The position numbers and the translations under genes were made by a program. This document shows positions 6,753-16,036 of a stretch of DNA of 46,590 bases, in pieces (within the stretch, counting starts at the first letter, position 1; each line of letters starts with the position of its first letter). Below the pieces are notes generated by a model. It did not search any database. It saw only the letters and a list, made by a program, of their open reading frames with translations, and was not told the DNA's origin. Origin of the DNA: Actinomycetota bacterium (GTDB lineage Bacteria > Actinomycetota > Actinomycetes > Actinomycetales > Microbacteriaceae); the NCBI GenBank assembly GCA_009923455.1, contig RFTL01000005.1:1-46590 (forward strand), in the 5' to 3' direction.

Positions 6753-6950
6753 ATGGACATTCAAAACATTGTAACCCCAGCCGCGTGGATAGTGGTGGTC
6801 AGCGCTATTGTTGGCCCCACTATCTACCGGTTGATTAGACGGACTTACCGTCACTACAAAATCCGCCAACACAAGAAGAACCTACCCGGCCCTCTTCTCG
6901 GTGTTGTATACCCATTTCCATCTGACCCTAGAGAGGACACTGATCAGTAA
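6753..6950 (+). CDS. small membrane protein (holin candidate)
   Basis: TM segment AAWIVVVSAIVGPTIYRLI near N-terminus, basic tail, next to hydrolase. Confidence 0.5.
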   Translation: MDIQNIVTPAAWIVVVSAIVGPTIYRLIRRTYRHYKIRQHKKNLPGPLLGVVYPFPSDPREDTDQ

Positions 6951-7120
6951 TGAAGCTATACCTTTTTCTGCGTTCATTAGTATGGACGTCGATTTTTTCC
7001 GTTATTTCGGCACTAGCTACCCTAATTTCAGCCCTCGCCTCTGCTGATTTGACATTAGTAGTGGCGTTTGCTACGTTATCTGTAACTCTTGCAATTCTTA
7101 GCCCAAGAAAGGACTACTAG
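6950..7120 (+). CDS. 56-aa two-TM membrane protein (holin candidate), below ORF-track cutoff
   Basis: MKLYLFLRSLVWTSIFSVISALATLISALASADLTLVVAFATLSVTLAILSPRKDY; overlaps previous stop (TAATG). Confidence 0.55.
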   Translation: MKLYLFLRSLVWTSIFSVISALATLISALASADLTLVVAFATLSVTLAILSPRKDY

Positions 7121-7122
7121 CC

Positions 7123-7287
7123 ATGTCTGCAGAGATTATGGCTGTCTTTTTTGTGTTTTTTATTGTAATTGTTGTGATTGCGATTACTATTGCAGCTTTT
7201 GCGATGCTATTTGCATTCCTTGGGCCGTCTGATCTTCATGATATCGAGATTACGGGCGAACCAAAAACCACTAAGGAAGAAAGATAA
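7123..7287 (+). CDS. 54-aa one-TM membrane protein, below ORF-track cutoff
   Basis: MSAEIMAVFFVFFIVIVVIAITIAAFAMLFAFLG... coupled to upstream ORF. Confidence 0.5.
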   Translation: MSAEIMAVFFVFFIVIVVIAITIAAFAMLFAFLGPSDLHDIEITGEPKTTKEER

Positions 7288-7289
7288 AC

Positions 7290-7583
7290 GTGTTGACCCC
7301 CAAGAGAAACATAATTCTCGCAGATAACTACGATGAATTCAGAGATCTACTGCCAACAAGCGGTATTTTTGACTTCACAGACTGCTCGGTAGAGATCTGG
7401 TGCCCAGAATTTGCCCAGGCTGACGAAGTTCAGCGAATGGTTAACCTTCTGGAGTCCATGGTTCACCTAACTGACGCAAAAATTAGCTCAACTCCCGAGA
7501 CAATGTCTTCGGCGGGCTACAAAATCGTAGTTACTGAAGATTCAAACAGTATTGCTAAGAAAAAATTTATTGGAGAGAACTAA
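7290..7583 (+). CDS. hypothetical protein, 97 aa (GTG start)
   Basis: tightly packed ORF in + strand operon. Confidence 0.6.
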   Translation: MLTPKRNIILADNYDEFRDLLPTSGIFDFTDCSVEIWCPEFAQADEVQRMVNLLESMVHLTDAKISSTPETMSSAGYKIVVTEDSNSIAKKKFIGEN

Positions 7584-7584
7584 A

Positions 7585-8178
7585 ATGACAAAAACAAGCG
7601 ACGAAAAGAAGTACATCAAGAAAAATCAGAAGCTCCCGGACGAAGTTAAGATCCAATTTGAGCTTTTTTCTAGCAACACCGAGCGCGATGGGCTAATTAA
7701 GCTCCTAGTTGACGCAAATTGGACCTACGAGGCAGTCTCGAATGCCTCTGGCCTGACTAGGGAGCGCGTTCGACAGATCGCAAACTCTTCTGCGTCTGCT
7801 GCATTAGCTGCAGAGTTGAACGTTGAGGTTCCAGAGCCACCTATCAAGGAGGCAAAGCCGGGTCCAACATATGTTGAGCCACATCCAGACACCTTAAAAC
7901 GACTACTAGAGCTTCAGCCGTACGCCCAGCAGGTTCGCTCTAACGGTAAGAAGTATCGTGAAGAGGCTGAAGAGTACACACGCCTCCTTAACCACGCCCA
8001 CGAAGTTGAGGGAGTTACCCTTTACCGCCTCGCGAAGCGCTTGGGGGTCACGCACGGTGCTCTACGCTTCCGCCTTGTACGCTACGGCTACAAGAAGCCA
8101 GTTACCGCAACGAGCAAGGTTTACCAGCCGATTTCTGAGAAGAACAGGTTGACTAACCACTGGCCAGAGGAAGAGTAG
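7585..8178 (+). CDS. HTH protein (sigma-region-4-like GLTRERVRQIA and C-terminal HTH), start moved to ATG 7585
   Basis: LTRERVRQIANSS; GVTLYRLAKRLGVTHGALRFRLVRYGY; same architecture as 5514-6005. Confidence 0.65.
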   Translation: MTKTSDEKKYIKKNQKLPDEVKIQFELFSSNTERDGLIKLLVDANWTYEAVSNASGLTRERVRQIANSSASAALAAELNVEVPEPPIKEAKPGPTYVEPHPDTLKRLLELQPYAQQVRSNGKKYREEAEEYTRLLNHAHEVEGVTLYRLAKRLGVTHGALRFRLVRYGYKKPVTATSKVYQPISEKNRLTNHWPEEE

Positions 8179-8393
8179 TGCCAACCCTGGAAGAGCTATA
8201 CGACCAAGAGCTTAAGCAAGAACGTTTTGCTATGCTTGTTGCTGCACGGGTAAATGACATCCTTGCGGGTACGGCTAGAACTCTAGCTTTTACACCTGCA
8301 GGAGGAACATTTTACACTGAAGAGCAATTACACCTTATGTTCGCAGACAAGATTGCTCAGGCAGTCTGTGCCAATCTACATAGAGAGGACTAA
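8178..8393 (+). CDS. hypothetical protein, 71 aa (GTG start)
   Basis: overlaps stop of upstream ORF; ends 1 nt before the katG start. Confidence 0.55.
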   Translation: MPTLEELYDQELKQERFAMLVAARVNDILAGTARTLAFTPAGGTFYTEEQLHLMFADKIAQAVCANLHRED

Positions 8394-8394
8394 A

Positions 8395-10581
8395 TTGGCA
8401 GACGAAGCAAAGTGCCCAGTTCCGCACGGGGCATCAAACTCAAATTCAACTGGTACAACTAACACCACAAGATGGTGGCCAGATCAGCTAACCACTGATG
8501 CACTAATTCACAACTCTCCGAAGTCTGACCCATACGGTCCTGACTTTGACTACGCCAAAGAGTTCCTATCCCTAGACCTAGACGAGGTTAAGGATGACAT
8601 CTCCGCGGTTCTAGTTGACTCTAAGAGCTGGTGGCCAGCAGACTACGGCCACTACGGTCCATTTATGGTTCGTATGGCATGGCACTCTGCCGGAACTTAC
8701 CGAGTCTCTGACGGACGCGGTGGCGGTGGCCAGGGTCTACAGCGTTTCGCGCCTCTCAACTCTTGGCCTGACAACGTAAACCTAGACAAGGCTCGCCGTC
8801 TACTTTGGCCAGTCAAGCAGAAGTACGGACGTAAGCTCAGCTGGGCTGACCTCATGATTCTTGCAGGTAACGTTGCTCTCGAGGACATGGGACTTAAGAC
8901 CTATGGTTTCGGCGGTGGACGTGCAGATGTTTGGGAGCCAGACAACACCTACTGGGGTTCAGAGACTGAGTGGTTGGCTAACGGCCGCTACGATGCATCC
9001 CGCGAGGCGGGCACACTAGAGAACCCACTTGCCGCTGTGCAGATGGGACTTATCTACGTAAACCCAGAGGGTCCAGATGGCAATCCAGACTTCAAGCTAG
9101 CTGCTGCAGACATCCGCGAGACATTCGGCCGTATGGCGATGAATGACGAGGAGACTGTTGCGCTGATTGCTGGAGGCCACGCCTTCGGTAAGACTCACGG
9201 TGCAGGTTCAGCTGATCAGGTTGGCGCTAACCCAGAAGGTGGCGACATTCACCAGGTTGGTCTTGGCTGGTCAAACTCACAAGGCAAGGGTCACTCAGAG
9301 GACACCATCTCCTCTGGCCTAGAGGTTACTTGGACTCCGAACCCGACCAAGTGGGACAACGACTACTTGAAGATTATCTACGAGTACGACAAGTGGGAGC
9401 TCGAAGAGTCTCCAGCTGGCGCTAAGCAGTGGCGTCCAGTTGCAGACGAGATTCACCTAGCGCCTCATGCCCACCTTGAGAACGAGCATGTTGAAATTCG
9501 TATGCTAACCACCGACCTAGCCCTGCGCTTCGGCGACGAGAAGTATGACGAGATTTGCAAGAGGTTCCTAGAAGACTTCGAGTACTTCTCCGAGGTATTT
9601 GCTAAGGCCTGGTACAAGCTGACTCACCGCGACCTAGGACCAAAGGTTCGCTACCTCGGTGCTGAAGTTCCAGAGCGTGAGCTACTTTGGCAGGATCCAA
9701 TTCCTCAGACCAACGCAGCTAAGTACATGCTCGACTCCGACCGTGAAGCCCTCAAGCAGCTAATCATCGAAACTGGTCTAACTCCGGCTCAACTGATTAA
9801 GACTGCATGGGCGTCTGCGTCAACCTACCGCGACACCGACAAGCGCGGTGGAGCTAACGGCGCTCGCATTACTTTGGAGCCGCAGATCTCTTGGGAGATC
9901 AACGAGCCAGAGGAACTGAAGGACGTTCTAGCTAAGCTCAAGCAGGTAAAGATCAAGCACAAGATGCCGATCACCATGGCAGACCTAATCGTCTTTGCTG
10001 GTGGCGTTGGTATCGAGCTATCGATTGAAGACAACGGTATTGACACTTACACCGTTCCATTCATCGGCGGTCGTGGCGACGCTACTCAGGAGCTGACGGA
10101 CGTAGAGTCCTTCGAGCACCTGCGTCCAGTTGCTGACGGATTCCGTAACTACGCTCCAGGCAACGAAGACATCGCAGAGCGTCTACTTCTAGAGAAGGCA
10201 GCCCTACTTGGCTTGACTCCTCCAGAGCTGACAGTTCTTGTTGGTGGTCTACGCGTCCTTGGTGTAAACCACGGTGGTTCAACTCACGGCGTTCTCACGG
10301 AAACTCCTGGCGTTCTAAACAACGCCTTCTTCCGCAACCTCCTTGACACCGAAATCGCTTGGGCACCTAAGGCTGACCTTAAGGGCGTCTACGGTTCTCA
10401 CGCGTATGCCGACGGCGAGCGCAAGTGGACCGCAACTCGTGCAGACCTAGTGTTTGCATCGAACTCTGTTCTACGCGCACTGGCAGAGGTTTACGCCTCT
10501 GACGATGCTGGCCGCAAGTTCATCCTCGATTTCATCGCGGCATGGACCAAGGTTATGAACGCCGACAGATTCGACATATAA
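8395..10581 (+). CDS. katG: catalase-peroxidase KatG
   Basis: TTG start at 8395 (in frame with ORF-track ORF, directly after upstream TAA); [56 protein letters not shown]-type C-terminal domain; ~728 aa, full length. Confidence 0.97.
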   Translation: MADEAKCPVPHGASNSNSTGTTNTTRWWPDQLTTDALIHNSPKSDPYGPDFDYAKEFLSLDLDEVKDDISAVLVDSKSWWPADYGHYGPFMVRMAWHSAGTYRVSDGRGGGGQGLQRFAPLNSWPDNVNLDKARRLLWPVKQKYGRKLSWADLMILAGNVALEDMGLKTYGFGGGRADVWEPDNTYWGSETEWLANGRYDASREAGTLENPLAAVQMGLIYVNPEGPDGNPDFKLAAADIRETFGRMAMNDEETVALIAGGHAFGKTHGAGSADQVGANPEGGDIHQVGLGWSNSQGKGHSEDTISSGLEVTWTPNPTKWDNDYLKIIYEYDKWELEESPAGAKQWRPVADEIHLAPHAHLENEHVEIRMLTTDLALRFGDEKYDEICKRFLEDFEYFSEVFAKAWYKLTHRDLGPKVRYLGAEVPERELLWQDPIPQTNAAKYMLDSDREALKQLIIETGLTPAQLIKTAWASASTYRDTDKRGGANGARITLEPQISWEINEPEELKDVLAKLKQVKIKHKMPITMADLIVFAGGVGIELSIEDNGIDTYTVPFIGGRGDATQELTDVESFEHLRPVADGFRNYAPGNEDIAERLLLEKAALLGLTPPELTVLVGGLRVLGVNHGGSTHGVLTETPGVLNNAFFRNLLDTEIAWAPKADLKGVYGSHAYADGERKWTATRADLVFASNSVLRALAEVYASDDAGRKFILDFIAAWTKVMNADRFDI

Positions 10582-10629
10582 TTAAAAAGATAGAAGGGCA
10601 ATAGCCCACGCTGCAGGGAAACCTGTGAG

Positions 10630-10663
10630 CCCCCGTGGTGCTCCGGACGGTGCACGGCGGGGG
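10630..10663 (+). terminator. long-stem hairpin terminator after katG
   Basis: CCCCCGTGGTGC / GCACGGCGGGGG with one mismatch and one wobble. Confidence 0.65.
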
Positions 10664-10673
10664 TTCGTCTTTG

Positions 10674-10682
10674 TGTTAGAAT
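10674..10682 (+). promoter_or_regulatory. extended -10 promoter TGTTAGAAT upstream of heme oxygenase
   Basis: TGnTAGAAT 30 bp before ATG, immediately after terminator. Confidence 0.45.
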
Positions 10683-10711
10683 ATATACCCCTCAACCAGT
10701 AAGGATAACCT

Positions 10712-11308
10712 ATGCTCTCCCAGTTAGTGCGTGAAGCTTCTAAAGAAGTACACGTTGCCGCGGAGCGCAGTCCATTTATGGCTGCCCTCATGCAAGGTGA
10801 CCTACCATCAGAAGCTTATTTCGACTACATCGGCCAGCTTGCTCCGATTTATGAAGCTATTGAAAAATGGAACAGCACCGAGTTGCCATTCTTTGACAGA
10901 CGTCTTGATCGCTTCGAGCGAATCATTGCAGACCTTGAGTATGTCGGCACTCGTGTTGTTTGCGACGAAACCATCGAGTACGTAAAGCACATCAAGAAGA
11001 TCATTCGCCAGAAGGACGAGGTTCGCCTTCTCGCGCATCACTACACTCGTTACCTTGGCGATCTATCGGGTGGTCAGGCAATCGGCGCGCTTGTTGCACG
11101 CAATCTTTCGATTCCACCAAACTTCCTTTCTTTCTACGACTTCGATGACATCGGAGATCGCGTCCGCTACAAAGAGACTTATCGCGAGAACCTAGACACC
11201 GTTATTGATCCAAAGGACCACCAGAAGTTTATTGACGAAGTCATTCTTGCTTTCGAGTACAACAAAAAGATTTTTGATGCTCTTGGCAAGAAGTGGCTAA
11301 AGATCTGA
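10712..11308 (+). CDS. biliverdin-producing heme oxygenase (HO-1/HmuO family)
   Basis: EASKEVHVAAERSPFM (proximal His region) and HHYTRYLGDLSGGQAIGALVAR signature. Confidence 0.93.
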   Translation: MLSQLVREASKEVHVAAERSPFMAALMQGDLPSEAYFDYIGQLAPIYEAIEKWNSTELPFFDRRLDRFERIIADLEYVGTRVVCDETIEYVKHIKKIIRQKDEVRLLAHHYTRYLGDLSGGQAIGALVARNLSIPPNFLSFYDFDDIGDRVRYKETYRENLDTVIDPKDHQKFIDEVILAFEYNKKIFDALGKKWLKI

Positions 11309-11320
11309 TACAATAAATTC

Positions 11321-11470
11321 ACACGCCCCATCTCCGCGTAGTTGGGGTACGGATAACGAAACTTGTTATCCTGTTTAAACAGCAGATTCCTTCTGGAATG
11401 GGAGATCCCGCTTCACTACGAATCTGCTGGGAGCCAGATCTGCCGCGGCGGGTCTGGCTCTACTTTTTTT
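11321..11470 (+). ncRNA. candidate structured ncRNA or attenuated leader of ~150 nt
   Basis: extended -10 TGATACAAT (11306-11314); helices CCCCA/TGGGG, GGATAAC/GTTATCC, AGCAGATTC/GAATCTGCT; terminator GAGCCAGA/TCTGGCTC + TACTTTTTTT. Confidence 0.5.
11431..11470 (+). terminator. intrinsic terminator of the candidate ncRNA
   Basis: GAGCCAGAtctgccgcggcgggTCTGGCTC followed by TACTTTTTTT. Confidence 0.75.
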
Positions 11471-11472
11471 CT

Positions 11473-11480
11473 GGTAAAAT
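11473..11480 (+). promoter_or_regulatory. GGTAAAAT -10-like motif
   Basis: identical octamer at 31972, 38719 and 43440, each just before a structural gene. Confidence 0.45.
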
Positions 11481-11519
11481 ATCCCTGGGAGATTCGATTA
11501 TTTATTTTTAGGGCATGTC

Positions 11520-12977
11520 ATGGCATCCAACTCGAGCTCCGAATACAAAGTAGTAGCAGATAAGCTAGTCTCCCCCGATGAAGACATCATTGTTCAAGTT
11601 TCCGGGGCCATGTACAAGGACTCCATTGAAGAGCCAAACCGCTATGCAACTATGAGCGATCTTGGCGGTATGACCGCCGGCTCTACACTTAACTATGTAC
11701 AGGTAGAGTCAGCTCAGGTCAATGTCACCACTTCGCCGCAAGAAATTGTAGCCCTGACCATAACTACTTCTGGTTCTCCGGTTCAAATCTCCCTAACTGG
11801 TGAGGGCGCTAACGCTTCTGCTGGTTCGTGGGTAAAACTAGCTCTATATCGTGGCAACACCCTAATTGGTCAGACAATTCAAATTGAGTCAAGTGCCATC
11901 TCGGAAAACGTTCCATATGCATTGAACTTTATCGATGATGTTGCTGAGGGAACTTACGTCTATTCTGCAAGAATTGTAGGCAAGTCTTCCGGCAACTGGC
12001 AGTTCGGCGAAGTATCTGGTCCAGTACTTAATGCTGTTGAACTTACAGGCTTCAAGGGTGACACTGGCGCGACTGGTCCTACCGGTCCGACCGGTCCTGC
12101 CGGAACCAACGGTGCAGCCGGGGCAACCGGACCTACTGGTGCCACCGGAGCTGCTGGAAGTAATGGTGCAACAGGCCCAACCGGTGCAGCTGGTGCAACT
12201 GGTGCTACCGGACCCACTGGTGCAACTGGTCCAACTGGTGCTACGGGACCCGCGGGAGCTGACGGAGTTAGTGGAGAGGCCGCCCCAAAAACCTATACTG
12301 CCGACAACAACGAAAGGTATGGGACTTATCAAGCAAATGGCTTTGTACAGGTAACACCTAGCGCATCACAGAATTCAACCGCGCAAGTTTACTCGCTAGG
12401 TGGAGCTTCAAACGACACATCTACCACCTTGCTTCTAGGCGAAGAACAGAACACATTGCTTTCTGGAAGCCCCCACCTGAGGCGAATCACCATTGAAGAC
12501 GCCAATGGTAACGATAGAATCCTAAGATACCCGTACACTCAGGGGGCTACTGAAGGCGGGTATATATGGGTATTCGAATGTGACCCGATTCTAAGTCTTA
12601 ATGACGCTTCCAACTACCCCCTGAGCATTACACATGGCGGTGCCCCCGTTCTTTGGTGGGATGCGGATGACAACAACAACACAAATGAAGATTTTTCAAA
12701 CGGAAACTTCCGTGGAGCAAAGATCGAGTACCACGCTTATATAAGTGATGCTGGAACCATGATCGGGACTATCTATATAGCAAATGACTCTGGTGACTAC
12801 AACGTCACTCACATAGAGACCTCTAGCGGTGGAAGCGATACTGGAACTGCCGTTTTCTGGAACAGATCTGGCAATGAGAGGGAGCTTTACCTATACAGAA
12901 CTGACGGTGAAGCCCAGCTTCACAAAATACAGTGGACCGCCCAGATGTATTACGCAACAGAGTTCTACGACGACTAG
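11520..12977 (+). CDS. collagen-like repeat fibre/decoration protein
   Basis: [34 protein letters not shown]... Gly-X-Y run. Confidence 0.8.
   Translation: MASNSSSEYKVVADKLVSPDEDIIVQVSGAMYKDSIEEPNRYATMSDLGGMTAGSTLNYVQVESAQVNVTTSPQEIVALTITTSGSPVQISLTGEGANASAGSWVKLALYRGNTLIGQTIQIESSAISENVPYALNFIDDVAEGTYVYSARIVGKSSGNWQFGEVSGPVLNAVELTGFKGDTGATGPTGPTGPAGTNGAAGATGPTGATGAAGSNGATGPTGAAGATGATGPTGATGPTGATGPAGADGVSGEAAPKTYTADNNERYGTYQANGFVQVTPSASQNSTAQVYSLGGASNDTSTTLLLGEEQNTLLSGSPHLRRITIEDANGNDRILRYPYTQGATEGGYIWVFECDPILSLNDASNYPLSITHGGAPVLWWDADDNNNTNEDFSNGNFRGAKIEYHAYISDAGTMIGTIYIANDSGDYNVTHIETSSGGSDTGTAVFWNRSGNERELYLYRTDGEAQLHKIQWTAQMYYATEFYDD
12050..12265 (+). repeat. collagen-like Gly-X-Y coding repeat (mostly GGT GCN ACN / GGN CCN ACN)
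   Basis: degenerate 9-nt period within the ORF. Confidence 0.85.
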
Positions 12978-12987
12978 GAAATAGGAA

Positions 12988-13908
12988 ATGGCAAGAATAA
13001 ATAAAATTGCAGTAAACCAGGTAGAGGGTAGAATAACCTCTGATGCTCGTGAGCCAAATACCTATGCCTATAATGATGACGGTATTCTCATTCGACACGA
13101 TAACGATCGTGTAGCTAAGCGCGTAGTAGGCCCGGGTGTTCTTTATGGTGCAAATAATGACAGCGGGGATCAAACTGGTCTTAACACAATCAAGCTCATT
13201 CCAAATGAAGACATTAACACAGACCAGTATCTAGTTGTTGATCCTACTAGCCCAAACCACATTCACCTTCGCGCTGGTGGAGCAATTGACGCTTCGAATT
13301 CGAATCTAATCCTTGGCGGAGAAAACACTCACGTTTACATCTCTGACGCCGACGATCAAGTCACCCTAAAGGGCTCTGGTGGCCAGTTCCTAAATGACCC
13401 GACTGACCCAGATAACCAGATTGCAACTATCGGAGACATCACTGGAGGTATCGGTGCGAAGCATTTCTTCTCTGGATACAGCACTGCTGACCAGACAGGA
13501 TCTGCTGATTCAATCCAGGCGTTTACTCTAACCAATCTGGACACAGTTAGAGGAATCTCTCTTGTAAGTAACTCTAGGATCACATTCTCTAGAACTGGAA
13601 CTTACAATATTGCATTCTCTGCTCAGTTCCACCAAACCAACGGTTCCGGTGTTGTCAACATCTGGCTAAACAAGAATGGCACTCCAGTAGCTAACACGAA
13701 CACAAAGCTTGCAATTACAGCAAACAACCCGTTCTCTGTTGCAGCTTGGAACTTCTTTGTTGATGCTGCTCCTAATGATTACTACGAGATAATCTGGTCA
13801 TCAGACAGCCAACACACTGTTGTTGAGTATGAGGCAGCTACTGGCTCTGGTGCAACCCTGCACCCGGCCGTTCCATCCATAATTATTACTGCTAACCAAG
13901 TTTCATAG
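12988..13908 (+). CDS. phage structural protein with C1q/TNF-like beta-sandwich C-terminus (fibre or appendage)
   Basis: ITFSRTGTYNIAFSAQFHQTNGSGVVNIWLNKNG... pattern typical of phage fibre tips. Confidence 0.65.
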   Translation: MARINKIAVNQVEGRITSDAREPNTYAYNDDGILIRHDNDRVAKRVVGPGVLYGANNDSGDQTGLNTIKLIPNEDINTDQYLVVDPTSPNHIHLRAGGAIDASNSNLILGGENTHVYISDADDQVTLKGSGGQFLNDPTDPDNQIATIGDITGGIGAKHFFSGYSTADQTGSADSIQAFTLTNLDTVRGISLVSNSRITFSRTGTYNIAFSAQFHQTNGSGVVNIWLNKNGTPVANTNTKLAITANNPFSVAAWNFFVDAAPNDYYEIIWSSDSQHTVVEYEAATGSGATLHPAVPSIIITANQVS

Positions 13909-13942
13909 CAAGTAATCTACTAATACTGTAGACTAATACCCT

Positions 13943-15367
13943 ATGGGTAAAAGTATTATGGAGTTGCTAGCAGCGCTACCTGAAGAGGAGCGTCTAGCTG
14001 CCATGCAAGGATTAGATCCTGAAGGTCTCGTCTGGGACTGGTCTGTTTGGGCGCGTCCAGAGCAGCTCCCGCCAAACGAAGACTGGAACGTTTGGCTTGT
14101 CCTTGCTGGTCGTGGTTTCGGTAAAACCCGTCTTGCCGCCGAGTGGGTTCGTGAACAAGCGAAGTACACCAATACTGGCCAACGCCGTTTCGCACTTGTT
14201 GCTCGTACCGCCGCCGACGTACGTGACGTTATCGTTGAAGGTGAGTCGGGAATCATGAACGTCTCCCCGCCTTCAGAGAAGCCACTCTACGAGCCTTCGA
14301 AACGTCGCCTAACTTGGCCCAATGGAAATACCGCAACACTCTTCACCGCCGACGAGCCGGACGGTTTGCGTGGTCCTCAGTTCACCCACGCCTGGGGCGA
14401 TGAGATTGCAGCTTGGCGTCAGACTCCTGACGCTGCTGGTATGACCGCCTTCGACAACCTCCGCGTTGGTACTCGTCTCGGTAGCAACCCTCAGATCCTT
14501 TGTACCACTACCCCGAAGCGCGTACCGCTTCTCTATAAACTTATCGAAGAGTCTCGCACTGACAAAGCTGGCGGATCCAAAGTTGTTGTTACTCGTGGTT
14601 CTACCCTAGACAACGCAGGTAACCTCTCCGGCGCATACCTTGACACCATTATGGGCGTTTACGAAGGTACGACCCTAGCTCGCCAGGAGCTTTATGGTGA
14701 AATGCTTGACGACGTCGAAGGAGCCCTCTGGAATGAAGAGATGGTTGAGGCAGCTAGAGAAGCGGTTTATCCTCACACTACTCCGCTACGTGTTATCGGC
14801 GTGGACCCTTCGGTTGCTGAGAATCCCCGCGACGAGTGTGGTATTGTTGTCTGCGCGGCTACTGCAGAGCCAGACCTCTACAAGCGCAATGCTTGGGTTC
14901 TTGAAGACGCTTCAATTCACGGTTCCCCAGACACCTGGGCACGTAGGGTTGTTGAGATGGCTCGTAAGTGGGGTTGCCCCGTTGTTGCCGAGGTTAATCA
15001 GGGAGGCGCGCTCGTTCGCAATGCCATCCTCTCTATTGACCCAACCATTAAAGTCCTAGAGGTTCACTCCAAGTATGGAAAAGCCCTCCGTGCCGAGCCT
15101 GTTGTTCTTGCCTACGAGCAGGGACGTGTCCACCACGTTGGCTATCACCAGGATCTAGAGTCTCAGATGTATTCTTGGATCCCAGAGAGCTCTTCCAAAT
15201 CCCCAGACCGCGTTGATGCACTAGTTCATGCTATGACTGCGCTCCTAATTAAGCCTCCTCCAGGGTTTTCTGGCGGAAAACTGCGTGCAAAAAGCTTCGC
15301 AGATCGAAAAATGGGTGTAGCAAGCCCAAATACCGGCCGAGTTGGTCGCGTTTTTAGGGTTAGATAG
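13943..15367 (+). CDS. terL: terminase large subunit
   Basis: Walker A LAGRGFGKTRLAAEW, Walker B HAWGDEIAAW, nuclease VIGVDPS. Confidence 0.95.
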   Translation: MGKSIMELLAALPEEERLAAMQGLDPEGLVWDWSVWARPEQLPPNEDWNVWLVLAGRGFGKTRLAAEWVREQAKYTNTGQRRFALVARTAADVRDVIVEGESGIMNVSPPSEKPLYEPSKRRLTWPNGNTATLFTADEPDGLRGPQFTHAWGDEIAAWRQTPDAAGMTAFDNLRVGTRLGSNPQILCTTTPKRVPLLYKLIEESRTDKAGGSKVVVTRGSTLDNAGNLSGAYLDTIMGVYEGTTLARQELYGEMLDDVEGALWNEEMVEAAREAVYPHTTPLRVIGVDPSVAENPRDECGIVVCAATAEPDLYKRNAWVLEDASIHGSPDTWARRVVEMARKWGCPVVAEVNQGGALVRNAILSIDPTIKVLEVHSKYGKALRAEPVVLAYEQGRVHHVGYHQDLESQMYSWIPESSSKSPDRVDALVHAMTALLIKPPPGFSGGKLRAKSFADRKMGVASPNTGRVGRVFRVR

Positions 15368-15726
15368 TGAAAATACTTTTAGATAGATTTCCTTGCCACT
15401 TAGCCGCTATTGGTCCGGGTAAAGTAGAGGATGTAACTACTATGAGAAGTTACGAACCCACTTCTGGATCAAATTATCTAGAGATAACCAGAGTTATTGT
15501 TACTGATGAAGTGATTTTAGTTGCCAAGGATGGCACTGATGGGCCAAAAATCGTTTTTCAGGAGAGATACGAGACATTTATACCCTCTGACCAGCCCACA
15601 AAGGACTCTTTTGTTGTCACAGAGAGCGGTAAGATGCTAGCATTTAAAAAAGACACCGGTTGCGGGTGTGGTTCACGCCTTCGCGGTTGGAATCCATACA
15701 AAACTTTGAATTCTAGTAAGGACTAA
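15367..15726 (+). CDS. conserved-looking hypothetical with C-terminal GCGCGSRLRGW
   Basis: ORF between terminase and portal. Confidence 0.65.
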   Translation: MKILLDRFPCHLAAIGPGKVEDVTTMRSYEPTSGSNYLEITRVIVTDEVILVAKDGTDGPKIVFQERYETFIPSDQPTKDSFVVTESGKMLAFKKDTGCGCGSRLRGWNPYKTLNSSKD

Positions 15727-15728
15727 AT

Positions 15729-16022
15729 ATGGAAATCACAGCAGTACAGTTCGTTATCTATGCTTTAGCGGCGTTTAGATTAACTCATTTGATCACTACT
15801 GATGCAATTTTGGACGGTTTTCGCTCCTGGATATGGAAAAGACAGCCAGTTAGCACAAAAATTGGCTATTTGATCACTTGCAACTGGTGCACAGGGTTCT
15901 GGGTATCACTAATTCTAGTTCTAGGTATCCTCATTTTACCGCAGGCAACGTTTGTGGTATCATTATTATTGGCTATTTCTGCGGCAATCGGGCTAATCTC
16001 AGCTTGGATTGAAAACAAATAG
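15729..16022 (+). CDS. DUF1360-like membrane protein
   Basis: FRLTHLITTDAILDGFRSWIW...GYLITCNWCTGFWVSL plus TM segments. Confidence 0.75.
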   Translation: MEITAVQFVIYALAAFRLTHLITTDAILDGFRSWIWKRQPVSTKIGYLITCNWCTGFWVSLILVLGILILPQATFVVSLLLAISAAIGLISAWIENK

Positions 16023-16036
16023 GTAGGAGCCCCGTT

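Noticed and set aside
8353-8394. KatG start at 8353 ([20 protein letters not shown]) as in the ORF track
   Set aside because: These codons overlap the upstream ORF (8178-8393); TTG at 8395 right after its TAA gives the natural KatG N-terminus.
11321-11470. tRNA or tmRNA gene
   Set aside because: No acceptor/T-loop signature (GGTTCGANNCC) or CCA end; the hairpin order does not fit a cloverleaf.
11363-11563. 66-aa ORF MLSCLNSRFLLEWEIPLHYES...
   Set aside because: Crosses the candidate ncRNA helices and terminator and overlaps the fibre gene start; no SD.
11889-12332. Antisense ORFs rich in Gly/Ser/Thr or Pro/Ala opposite the collagen repeat
   Set aside because: Produced by the low-complexity Gly-X-Y coding repeat; no SD, promoter or plausible fold.
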